This document shows, one piece after another, positions 7,635-16,400 of a DNA stretch of 64,000 nucleotides. The notes under the pieces are model-generated. The model made no database searches. It had not been told where the DNA came from and saw only the letters and a list, made by a program, of their open reading frames with translations. Position numbers and translations under genes: made by a program. Every line of letters starts with the position of its first letter. Positions within the stretch are counted from its first letter, which is position 1. The stretch comes from Kitasatospora sp. NBC_01250. Its GTDB lineage: Bacteria; Actinomycetota; Actinomycetes; Streptomycetales; Streptomycetaceae. The stretch lies in assembly GCF_036226465.1 (NCBI RefSeq), contig NZ_CP108476.1:2294001-2358000 (forward strand). Reading direction: 5' to 3'.

Positions 7635-9725
7635 ATGCCGATGATCTCGCTGCCCCACCAGCTGTCCCGGACCCGTGGTTTCACCCTCGGCGCCGTCGAT
7701 CAGGCCACCGTGACCCCCGACGGCGCCACCGTGCTCTTCCTGCGCAGCCGGGCCGGGGACGACCCGGTCAACTGCCTGTGGGCGTTGGACCTCGACAGCG
7801 GGCACGAGCGCCTGCTGGTCGACCCCGCCGAGCTGCTGGGCGGAGCCGCCGAGCAGCTGTCGGACGAGGAGCGGACCCGCCGCGAGCGCAGCCGCCGGCT
7901 GACCCGCGGCATCGCCTCCTACACCACCGACGCGGCGGCCGAGCTCGCCGTCTTCGCCCTCTCCGGCAGCCTGTGGACGGTGGACACCGGCACCGGCGCC
8001 GCCCGCCGGCTGCCCGCCGAGGGCGCGGTGGTCGACCCCCGTCCCGACCCCACCGGGCGCCGGATCGCCTACCTGAGCGGCGCCACCCTGCGCGTGATCG
8101 CCGCCGACGGCACCGGGGACCGGGCGCTGGCCGCCCCCGACGGCCCGCAGGTGACCTTCGGCGCCCCCGAGCACGTCGCCGCCGAGTCGATGCACCGCGA
8201 CCGCGGCTACTGGTGGGCCCCCGACGGCGAGCGGCTGCTGGTCGCCCGGGTCGACGAGTCCGAGGTGCAGGTCTGGTACATCGCCGACCCGGCCAACCCG
8301 GACCGCCCGCCGCGCGCCATGCGCTACCCGGCGGCCGGCAGCCGCAACGCCGAGGTCACCCTCTGGCTCACCGAGCTGGACGGCACCCGGCGCGAGGTCC
8401 CCTGGGACCGGACCGCCTTCGAGTACCTGCCGGCCGCCGGCTGGGACCGGCACGGCCCCTTCGCCGCCGTGCAGAGCCGTGACCAGCGCACCGTGCGGGT
8501 GCTGGCCATCGACCCCGCCGACGGTTCCACCACCGTGCTGCACGAGCAGCGCGACGACCACTGGGTCCAGCTGGTGGCCGGCCTGCCCGCGCGCACCGCC
8601 GGCGGCGCGCTGCTCGGGCACCTCGACGAGGGGGACACCCGGCGCCTGACGGTGGCCGGCACCCCGGTCACCGAGCCCGGCCTCCAGCTGCGCGCAGTGC
8701 TCGGCACCGACGGCGAGACGGTGCTCTTCACCGGCGGCAGCGAACCGACCGAGATCCACCTGTGGTCCTACCACCCGGAGCGCGGCACCGAGCGGCTGAC
8801 CACCGAGCCGGGCGTGCACACCGGGCGGCTCAGCGGCGGCACCCTGGTGCACACCGCCCGCACCCTCGACCAGGCCGGCCCGCGCACCACCGTGCGGCGC
8901 CCGGGTCGGCCCGCCGTGCCGATCGCCGCGTTCGTCGAGACCCCGGTGCTGACGCTGCGCGTCATACCGGCCGCCGTCGGGCCGCGCGAGCTGCGCACCA
9001 TGCTCTACCTGCCCTCCTGGCACCGGCCCGGCGACCCGGCGCTGCCCGTGCTGCTCGATCCGTACGCGGGACCGGCGGGGCAGAAGGTGCTCGCCCAGCA
9101 GGCCGGGCACACCCTGGCCTCGCAGTGGTTCGCCGAGCAGGGCTTCGCGGTGCTGGTCACCGACGGCGCCGGGGTGGGCGGGCACGGCCCGGCCTGGGAG
9201 CGGGAGATCCACGGCGACACCTTCGGTCGGGTCCTGGACGACCAGGTGGACGCGCTGCACGAGGTGGACCGGCAGCACCCCGGGCTGCTGGACCTGGGGC
9301 GGGTCGGCATCCGGGGCTGGTCGTTCAGCGGCGGCCTGGCCGCCCTGGCCGTGCTGCGCCGCCCCGACGTCTTCCACGCCGCGGTGGCCGGTGCCCCGGT
9401 CGGCGACCAGAGCCTGTACGACACGCACTGGCGCGAGCGGTTCCTGGGCGACCCCGCCGAGCACCCCGAGCGCTACGAGGCGTGCTCACCGCTCGCGGAG
9501 GCGCCGAATCTGAGCCGTCCGCTGCTGCTGATCCACGGGCTGGCCGACGACAACGTGTTCGTCGCCAACACCCTGCGGCTGTCCACCGCGCTGCTGGCGG
9601 CCGGACGGCCGCACGAGGTGCTGCCGCTCAGCGGGGTGAGCCACTCCGGGCTCGCCTCGCCGCTCTACCCGCAGCTGCTCGGGCACCAGCTGGAGTTCCT
9701 CCAGCGGCACCTGGGCCTGGGCTGA
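7635..9725 (+). CDS. Prolyl oligopeptidase/dipeptidyl-peptidase IV family serine peptidase (S9)
   Basis: A protein of about 696 residues with an N-terminal DPP-IV-type beta-propeller (about 1-430) and a C-terminal alpha/beta hydrolase (about 440-696). The catalytic serine is in GIRGWSFSGGLAALAVLRRP, the aspartate in GLADDNVF and the histidine in SGVSHSG. The elbow reads G-W-S-F-S-G instead of the usual G-x-S-x-G, so position five is Ser. No signal peptide is visible, so it is probably cytoplasmic and cleaves short peptides, often after proline. I prefer the ATG at 7635 because GAGAG at 7622-7626 is well spaced from it; a GTG at 7626 is an alternative. It follows the MarR gene. Confidence 0.85.
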   Translation: MPMISLPHQLSRTRGFTLGAVDQATVTPDGATVLFLRSRAGDDPVNCLWALDLDSGHERLLVDPAELLGGAAEQLSDEERTRRERSRRLTRGIASYTTDAAAELAVFALSGSLWTVDTGTGAARRLPAEGAVVDPRPDPTGRRIAYLSGATLRVIAADGTGDRALAAPDGPQVTFGAPEHVAAESMHRDRGYWWAPDGERLLVARVDESEVQVWYIADPANPDRPPRAMRYPAAGSRNAEVTLWLTELDGTRREVPWDRTAFEYLPAAGWDRHGPFAAVQSRDQRTVRVLAIDPADGSTTVLHEQRDDHWVQLVAGLPARTAGGALLGHLDEGDTRRLTVAGTPVTEPGLQLRAVLGTDGETVLFTGGSEPTEIHLWSYHPERGTERLTTEPGVHTGRLSGGTLVHTARTLDQAGPRTTVRRPGRPAVPIAAFVETPVLTLRVIPAAVGPRELRTMLYLPSWHRPGDPALPVLLDPYAGPAGQKVLAQQAGHTLASQWFAEQGFAVLVTDGAGVGGHGPAWEREIHGDTFGRVLDDQVDALHEVDRQHPGLLDLGRVGIRGWSFSGGLAALAVLRRPDVFHAAVAGAPVGDQSLYDTHWRERFLGDPAEHPERYEACSPLAEAPNLSRPLLLIHGLADDNVFVANTLRLSTALLAAGRPHEVLPLSGVSHSGLASPLYPQLLGHQLEFLQRHLGLG

Positions 9726-9749
9726 GGCTCCGCGCGCTTTGGTCTTGCC

Positions 9750-10100
9750 CTACGGCTGGACGTCGCTGCGCCCGGAGACCCAGGCGATCGCGTCGTGCAC
9801 CCCGCGCGCGTACTCGCGCACCTCGGCGTCCAGTCGCAGGTCCAGGTGGCGCACCTGGGCGGCCTGCTGCTCGGCGCCGAGCTGCGCCGGGCAGGGGCCC
9901 TCGGGTCCGCTGGCGACACTCGCGGTGACCGGGGCGAGCCGGCCTCGGCCGAGCGCCCAGCGGTAGCCGTCCAGGGCCCCCTCGCGGGCGTGCGAGGGTT
10001 CGAAGGGGGTGTCGCCGATGTACTCCAGGCGCGCGAGCGCGCTCTCAACCTGCTCCCGGGAACGCGCCCCGACTCGGGACGTCACATCGTGGCTGGTCAT
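9750..10100 (-). CDS. Hypothetical protein
   Basis: A 116-residue soluble protein convergent with the S9 peptidase, their stops only 24 bases apart. It starts MTSHDVTSRVGARSREQVESALARLEYIGDTPFEPSHAREGALDGYRWALG and contains a charged helical C-terminal half with LDLRLDAEVREYARGVHDAIAWV. No signal peptide or membrane helix. Codon use is typical of the window, so I take it as a real gene, but I do not recognise the family. Confidence 0.55.
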   Translation of the reverse strand: MTSHDVTSRVGARSREQVESALARLEYIGDTPFEPSHAREGALDGYRWALGRGRLAPVTASVASGPEGPCPAQLGAEQQAAQVRHLDLRLDAEVREYARGVHDAIAWVSGRSDVQP

Positions 10101-10292
10101 GACCGCAGACTAAGCACGCCGCCGTGGCCGGGGCGCCTTCGAGGGGGCCAAGGGGGCGAACACCCGCGAAGACCCTTCACGAAGTTCGTACCGATTCATC
10201 CCCTCTCGGAGGTGCGCGGAGGGCCACTTCGGTTCCACACTCGTGAGAGCAGGGCCATCCGGCCGACCACGCCCCGAACAACGGAGGCATTC

Positions 10293-10481
10293 ATGTCCGA
10301 GCCCATCGACAGCGAGTCGCCCACCCCTGACCGCCTGCTGCACACCGGAGCCGAGCGCCCGATCGACCCGGTGGACCTGGTGATGGCCTCCGGCCAGGAC
10401 CCGACCCCGGCGCTGATCGAGAAGGCGCGCCAGGCCATCGCACGGGACGGCGCGGCCGCCGTCGAGCGCGTGCTCCCCTGA
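10293..10481 (+). CDS. Small acidic hypothetical protein (62 aa)
   Basis: A 62-residue protein beginning MSEPIDSESPTPDRLLHTG and ending IARDGAAAVERVLP. The ATG at 10293 is preceded by the good ribosome-binding sequence ACGGAGG, and the gene is followed 24 bases later by one of the strongest terminators in the window, so it is probably transcribed alone. The N-terminus looks disordered and the C-terminus forms one amphipathic helix. No function can be assigned. Confidence 0.6.
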   Translation: MSEPIDSESPTPDRLLHTGAERPIDPVDLVMASGQDPTPALIEKARQAIARDGAAAVERVLP

Positions 10482-10505
10482 CGCCGAACGGGCGCCGTCA
10501 CCTCG

Positions 10506-10548
10506 CGACGCCGCCGCTTCCGGGCCTGGCCCGGGAGCGGCGGCGTCG
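10506..10548 (+). terminator. Strong terminator hairpin
   Basis: A 20-bp stem (10506-10525 with 10529-10548) with one G-T wobble pair and a 3-base loop CTG. It follows the stop of the 62-residue gene and precedes the penicillin-binding protein gene. Confidence 0.8.
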
Positions 10549-10708
10549 GCGTGCGCGGGCCAGGCCCGATGGCCCGCCCGACAGCGCTGCGAACACGAAC
10601 GGCCCGGACCGCCCAGCACCCGTGGGTGCACGATTGTCGCAGGCTTGTGACAGATCCCGCTCGCCGATTGGTCCGATTTACTCATTTTTAGTGCTTAGGC
10701 TTCAGTGC

Positions 10709-12751
10709 ATGTCTTCGTCGCACTCGGGCTCGTTCGTCCACAAGACCAAGCTCACCGCCACCTTCCTCGGTGTCAGTGTGGTGGCCGGCGCACTCACCGC
10801 GGGGCTCGCGCTGCCCGCCGTCGGTGGGCTCGGGCTGGGCGCCAAAAGCGCCGTGGGGGACTTCAACAGCCTGCCCGACGACTTCACCACACCCCCGCTC
10901 AGCCAGGCGTCGACGATCTACGACGCCAACGGCGGGGTGATCGCCACCGTCTTCGACCGCGACCGCACCGTGGTCCCCAGCGACCAGATATCCCCGCTGA
11001 TGAAGTCGGCGCTGGTGGACATCGAGGACAACCGCTTCTACCAGCACGGCGCGATCGACGTGAAGGGTGTGCTGCGCGCACTGAGCAGCAACGCCTCGGG
11101 CGGCGGCACCCAGGGCGCCTCCACGCTCACCCAGCAGTACGTGAAGAACGTCTTCGTCGAGGAGGCCGGCAACGACTCGGCGGCCGTCCAGGCGGCGCAG
11201 GCGCAGGACGTGGGCCGCAAGGTCAAGGAGATGAAGTACGCGATCAAGGTCGAGCAGACCCTGACCAAGGACCAGATCCTGACCAACTACCTCAACATCA
11301 CCTTCTTCGGTGAGCAGGCCTACGGGATCCAGGCCGCCTCCCAGCGCTACTTCGGCGTCGACGCCAAGGACCTCAGCCTGCCGCAGGCCGCACTGCTGGC
11401 CGGCCTGGTGCAGTCCCCCTCCGGGTACGACCCGATCGTCAACCCGAAGGCCGCCAAGGAGCGCCGGGACACCGTCCTGAAGAAGATGGCGCAGTACGGC
11501 ACGATCACCCAGGCCCAGGCCGACCAGGCGATCGCCACCCCGGTCACGCTGAACGTCAACAAGCCGAACCAGGGCTGCATCACCGCCCAGCAGGGCGAGG
11601 GCTTCTTCTGCGACTACGTGAAGAACCAGGTGCTCAACGACCCGGCGTTCGGTGCCAGCTCGGCCGACCGGGCGGCGCTCTGGAAGCGCGGCGGCCTGCA
11701 GATCCACACCACCCTGGATCCCACGGCCCAGACCGCCCTGCAGAAGTCGGTCACCGGCCACGTGTACGCCACCGACAAGGCGGCGACCGCGATGACCATC
11801 GTGCAGCCGGGCACCGGGAAGATCATCGCGATGGGCCAGAGCCGCCCGTACGGGGTGAACGCCAACCAGACGCAGATCAACTACAACGTCACCAAGTCGA
11901 TGGGCGGCGGCATCGGGTTCCCGACCGGCTCGACCTTCAAGCCGATCGTGGCGGCGGCGGCGCTGGAGAACGGGATCAACCCCTCGCAGTCCTACCCCTC
12001 GCCGTACAGCATGGCCTGGCCGAAGATGAAGGACTGCCAGGGCCAGGGCTTCCGCCCCGCCCAGGTGCACAACGACGCCACCTCGCTGGTCGGCCCCTTC
12101 ACCATGGCGCCGGCCATGGCGCAGTCGGTGAACACCTACTTCGCCTCGCTGGAGGCGGACGCCGGGCTGTGCAACGTGGCGCAGATGACCAACAAGCTCG
12201 GGATCACCCAGCAGGCCGGCAACGAGCCGCTGCAGGTGGTGCCGGCGATGGCGCTGGGCAGCAACGACCTGACCCCGCTGGAGATGGCGAACGTCTACGC
12301 GACCTTCGCCGCGCACGGCACGTACTGCACGCCGACCGCGATAGCCAGCGTCACCGGCCCCGACGGCAAGCCGCTGAACGTGCCGCAGAGCCAGTGCAGC
12401 CAGGCGATGTCGGCCACCACCGCGGACGAGATCACCACGATGCTCAAGGGCGTGGTGCAGGACGGCACCGGCAGCCCGGCCGGCCTCACCGACCGGGACA
12501 GCGCCGGCAAGACCGGCACCACCAACGACAGCGAGCAGGTCTGGTTCGTCGGCTACACGCCGGAGCTGGCGGGCGCCACGGTGGTCACCGACACCGACAA
12601 CCCGACCTCGCTGGACGGACAGCGGATCGGCGGCAAGTACGTCGACCAGGCCTTCGGCGGCACGCTGTCCGGGCCGATCTGGCGGGACGCGATGAGCGGC
12701 GCACTGCAGAACACCCCGCCGTCCTCGCTCGCCTCGGTGCCGCTGCCGTAG
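10709..12751 (+). CDS. Class A (bifunctional) penicillin-binding protein
   Basis: A 680-residue membrane enzyme that polymerises lipid II and crosslinks peptidoglycan outside the membrane. An N-terminal signal anchor (LTATFLGVSVVAGALTAGLA, about 13-32) leads to the GT51 glycosyltransferase, with the catalytic motif EDNRFYQHGAID near 106 and QGASTLTQQYVKN. The transpeptidase has the serine motif GSTFKP near 408, SVNTYF near 473 and KTGTTND near 600. The length fits actinobacterial class A enzymes and there is no C-terminal PASTA extension. ATG 10709 is chosen because the cytoplasmic head begins there; the ribosome-binding site is weak. It is flanked by terminators on both sides and is therefore monocistronic. 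Confidence 0.93.
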   Translation: MSSSHSGSFVHKTKLTATFLGVSVVAGALTAGLALPAVGGLGLGAKSAVGDFNSLPDDFTTPPLSQASTIYDANGGVIATVFDRDRTVVPSDQISPLMKSALVDIEDNRFYQHGAIDVKGVLRALSSNASGGGTQGASTLTQQYVKNVFVEEAGNDSAAVQAAQAQDVGRKVKEMKYAIKVEQTLTKDQILTNYLNITFFGEQAYGIQAASQRYFGVDAKDLSLPQAALLAGLVQSPSGYDPIVNPKAAKERRDTVLKKMAQYGTITQAQADQAIATPVTLNVNKPNQGCITAQQGEGFFCDYVKNQVLNDPAFGASSADRAALWKRGGLQIHTTLDPTAQTALQKSVTGHVYATDKAATAMTIVQPGTGKIIAMGQSRPYGVNANQTQINYNVTKSMGGGIGFPTGSTFKPIVAAAALENGINPSQSYPSPYSMAWPKMKDCQGQGFRPAQVHNDATSLVGPFTMAPAMAQSVNTYFASLEADAGLCNVAQMTNKLGITQQAGNEPLQVVPAMALGSNDLTPLEMANVYATFAAHGTYCTPTAIASVTGPDGKPLNVPQSQCSQAMSATTADEITTMLKGVVQDGTGSPAGLTDRDSAGKTGTTNDSEQVWFVGYTPELAGATVVTDTDNPTSLDGQRIGGKYVDQAFGGTLSGPIWRDAMSGALQNTPPSSLASVPLP

Positions 12752-12775
12752 GCGGTACCGCCGCAGGCGATGCCA

Positions 12776-12814
12776 CGGCCCGGGCCCGGCGGTCATTCCG
12801 CCGGGCCCGGGCCG
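12776..12814. terminator. Strong terminator hairpin after the PBP gene
   Basis: A perfect 17-bp stem (12776-12792 with 12798-12814) with loop TCATT, followed by a short TTT run. It separates the PBP gene from the converging small membrane-protein gene. Confidence 0.85.
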
Positions 12815-12844
12815 TTTCCGTTCAGCCGCCTCCGTTCGGCCGGC

Positions 12845-13318
12845 TCAGTCCGCGAGCAGCTCGGTCACCGGGCCGGTGGTGCGCACCCCGCCCGCGGCCA
12901 GCTGCCGGCGCAGCACGGCGCGCAGCTGGGCCAGTCCGGCCGGGCGCAGGCCGGAGAGCATCAGGTGGCAGCCGTGGCCGTCGCGGTCGGTGATCCTCAG
13001 CACCGGGCCACCGCGGGTCCGCGGCAGGGCACGTGCCTCGGCCAGCCGGTCGAGCGCGACGGTCTTCCAGACGACGAAGAGCCGCACTACCAGGCGATCG
13101 CCGTCCAGCGCCAGCAGCACCCTGGTCCGCACCAGGACGAGCAGCGCGACCGCCACCCCGAAAGCGAGGCAGATGCCCCGGCCCGCCGACGCCCGGACGA
13201 ACACGGCCACCAGCCCGGCGACGGCCAAGGGGATCACCGCGGCCCACTGCCACCGGCCGGAGGGCGTCAGAGCGATGGCGCCGGCGCTGATCGGCGGGCG
13301 GCGCAGAGAGTAGTACAT
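12845..13318 (-). CDS. Small two-helix membrane protein, PH-like; possible immunity gene
   Basis: A 157-residue protein with two adjacent hydrophobic segments (WAAVIPLAVAGLVAVFV and GICLAFGVAVALLVLV, about residues 27-65) and a C-terminal cytoplasmic region resembling bacterial PH-like domains (LLALDGDRLVVRLFVVWKTVALDRLAEA). The ATG at 13318 is preferred because GGAAGG lies 5-6 bases before it; a GTG at 13336 is possible. It is 103 bases downstream of the giant RHS gene on the same strand. In polymorphic-toxin loci this is where the immunity gene sits, and a membrane protein would suit a membrane-active toxin end. That role is inference only; a plain housekeeping membrane protein is the alternative. 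Confidence 0.65.
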   Translation of the reverse strand: MYYSLRRPPISAGAIALTPSGRWQWAAVIPLAVAGLVAVFVRASAGRGICLAFGVAVALLVLVRTRVLLALDGDRLVVRLFVVWKTVALDRLAEARALPRTRGGPVLRITDRDGHGCHLMLSGLRPAGLAQLRAVLRRQLAAGGVRTTGPVTELLAD

Positions 13319-13421
13319 GAGGTCCTTCCCTATCACGGGGTCGGGGAGACGCAGGGCCGAGCGCCGGGGTGCGGCCCGTTCGGCGGAACGGGCCGCACCC
13401 CGACCGGTCAGGGCGCGGACA

Positions 13422-16400
13422 CTACTGCTGGTGGCATCCCTGGTTGATCAGCCCTGGCGGGTCGATGCCGGCGAACATGCCGCCGACCCCGAGGCCGGGG
13501 ATGTTGGAGATGACGGAGGTCACGGCGGGGCCCCAGGGAGAGGTGGTGCTGATCCGACCGCCGAGACCGCCGGTCACACCACCGATGATCCCGTTGAAGG
13601 CGGCTTCGCCACCGGCCAGCCCCCAGTCGACCTTTCCGAGGCCTCCGTTGTCGTGCCATTGGGTGCCGACACTTGTGACGAAGCCGTCGGCTGCCCCGGA
13701 GACCGCGCCGGTCACCGCCGAGGCCGCGACGGTCGCACCGCACGGACCGCAGGCGCCGACCGCGGCACCGATGACCGCGCCGGCACCGGCGTCGATCGCG
13801 ACATCTCCCCAGTTGATGTGACCGCTGGCCGCACCGCTGACGATGCCGCCAATGGCACCGGCCGCACCACCGATCACCGCGCCGATCAGCGCGGTGCACC
13901 ATGGGAAGCACAGGCCGGTCCGGTCGGTGATGTTGACCGGACTGTCGTCGGTGTAGCCGTAGGCACTGTGGGTCGCGGCGATCGCCGGGTCCACCGTGAT
14001 GAACTGCGCGGTGGACGGGTCGTAGTAACGGGCTCGCAGGTAGACCAGACCCGACTCGCTGTCGTTGTAGTCACCACCGAAGCGGAGCGGCGTCCCGGCG
14101 ACGCCTGTGTGGCTGGTCTGGTTGCCGAAGGCGTCGTAGGCGTAGCCGGCGGCCGCCACGCCCGTGCCGTCCAGCAGCGCTCTGGTGGATCCGAGGGCGT
14201 CATGGAAGTACCAGAGGCTGCCGGTGGAGTTGATCTGCTCGATGGCCAGACCGCCAGGCCCATAGAGGTAATTGGTGGTGCCGTCACTGAGCAGGTCGGC
14301 GGCGGCCGCCGCGTCCCAGGTGAAAGCAGTGCTGACACCGCCGACGGTCTTGCTGATGCGCAGGCCCTGACCGTTGTATCCGTACGTGGCGGTGCCACCC
14401 GGGCCGCTGTAACCGGTGAGCTCGTCGGCCTGGTTGTAGGTGTAGCTCGTTGCCGTCCCGGTGATCGGGGTGGCGGCGGTGCGGTCTCCCTGGCTGTTGT
14501 AGGTGTAGGTGGTCGCGCCGACCGGCGGCGTGCCGCAGGCGGCGCTGCCGGTGGCGGCGCCCGGCAGGGTCCAGCACAACTGGCCGGCCGGGTCGAAGGC
14601 CTGGGCCGTGCCGGCGTTGGAGGTGGGACGTCCGGCCGCGTCGTAGCCGTACGCGGTCGTGGTCGACCCGGTGGTCGCCGAGTTCAACTCCTCACGCGGG
14701 CTGTACTGGTAGCTCTGCGCGGCGTCCGGCAGACCGGTCGGCGAGGTGCCCGAGAGCTGACCGGAGTTGTCCCGCGTGTAGCCGAGCGAGGCCAGCTGAG
14801 TCGTGCCGTGCGCCGCCGCCGCGCCGGTGATGCTGTCGGTGTCGTCGTAGGTGCTGCTGATGGTGTCACCGTTGGGATAGGTCACCGAAGTCACGTTGCC
14901 GTCGGCGTCGTAGCCGAAGCCGGTGGCGGCGTTGTTCCAGTCGGTCACGCCGGTGAGGTGGTTGGCCTTGTCGAAGGCCTGCGCGACCGGGGTCGTCTGC
15001 CCCGGGTAGCTGACCGAGGTCTGGTTGCCGTTGCTGTCGTAGCCGTAACCGACACTCGCTCCAGCGCCGTTGACCTCCTTGAGGACCTCGCCGAAGGCGT
15101 CGTAGGACCACGTCGTCGAGCCGGTGCCGTCCGTCATGCCGGTACGCCGGCCTCCCGCGTCGTAGCCGAAGGTGACTGCGGGTGTCCTGCCGTCGGAGTA
15201 GCTGATCGAGGTGACCTGTCCTGCCGGGTTGTAACCGTAGGTGGTGGTCTGGCCGGCCGGGTTGGTGACGGTCAGTACCTGGCCGAGGGTGTTCAGCGTG
15301 TAGGCGGTCTTCTGCTGGTCGGCATTGGTCTGGCTGTTCCGGTGGCCCTGCCCGTCATAGCCGTAGGACAGCTTGGCGCCGGTGGCGTCGACGGTGTCGG
15401 CCACCGTGCCGTCGGGGTTGTAGTCGGTGTGCGAGACGGTGTGGTCCGGCTTGGTGACCGAGGTCTCCCGGTCGTCCGCGTCGTAGGCGTAGCCGGTGGT
15501 CCGGTTGTTGCCGTCCGTGCTGGTGGTGCGGTTGTTGTCGGCGTCGTACGTCGCCAGGGTGGTGTGCCCGAGCGGGTCGGTGGTACTGGTGCGGTTGCCA
15601 TGGGCGTCGTACTGGTAGGTCGTGCAGCCCCTGGCGGGCGGGGTGCAGCCCGGGGCGGTGCCCGCTGCGGTGCCGACGGGGCTGACCGTGGAGCTCAGCA
15701 GGCCGCGGGCGGTGTCGTAGCCGTTCTTCGTCGTGTTGCCGAGCGGGTCGGTGACGCTGATGACGTCGCCCATCGCGTCATAGCCGGTCGTGGTGGTGTT
15801 GCCGCGGGCGTCGGTGGTCCGGGTGGCGTCGCCGGGGTGGGCCGGATCGTCATGGGAGACCGTGCTGGTGCGGGCGGGGGTGACGCCGTCGGTGGGCGTC
15901 TGCGTGGTCCCGGTGAGCTGGAGGGTGGTGGGGTCGTAGGTGTAGGTGGTCTGGAGACCGGCGGGGTCGGTGGTGGACATCAGGTTGTCGTTGGCGTCGT
16001 AGGCCTTGACCGTGGTGAACCCTCGGGGGTCACTGGCCGAGGTCTGGTTGCCGTGGTCGTCGTAGGTGAAGGTCTGCAGGCCGCCATTGGGGTCGGTGAT
16101 GCCGATGACGCCGAGGCTGACCGGGTCGTAGGAGTAGCTCCAGGTGCCCGCGGCGGAGCTGCCGTAGCCCTTGGTCTCGGTGACCAGCAGGCCGTTCTGG
16201 TAAGTGTCCAGGGTCTTGTGGCCGGCCGGGTCGGTGACCAGGGTCTGGCCGGCGACCAGCTGGGTGGTGCTGTCGGGGCCGTAGGTGAACCGGGTGGTGG
16301 CGCCGACCTGGTCGGTCTGGGTCAGGACGCGCTCGTTCGCGTCGTAGGTCGTCGAGACGACCGGGGAGGGGGTGGCGGTGCTGCCGAACTGGGCCGGCCT

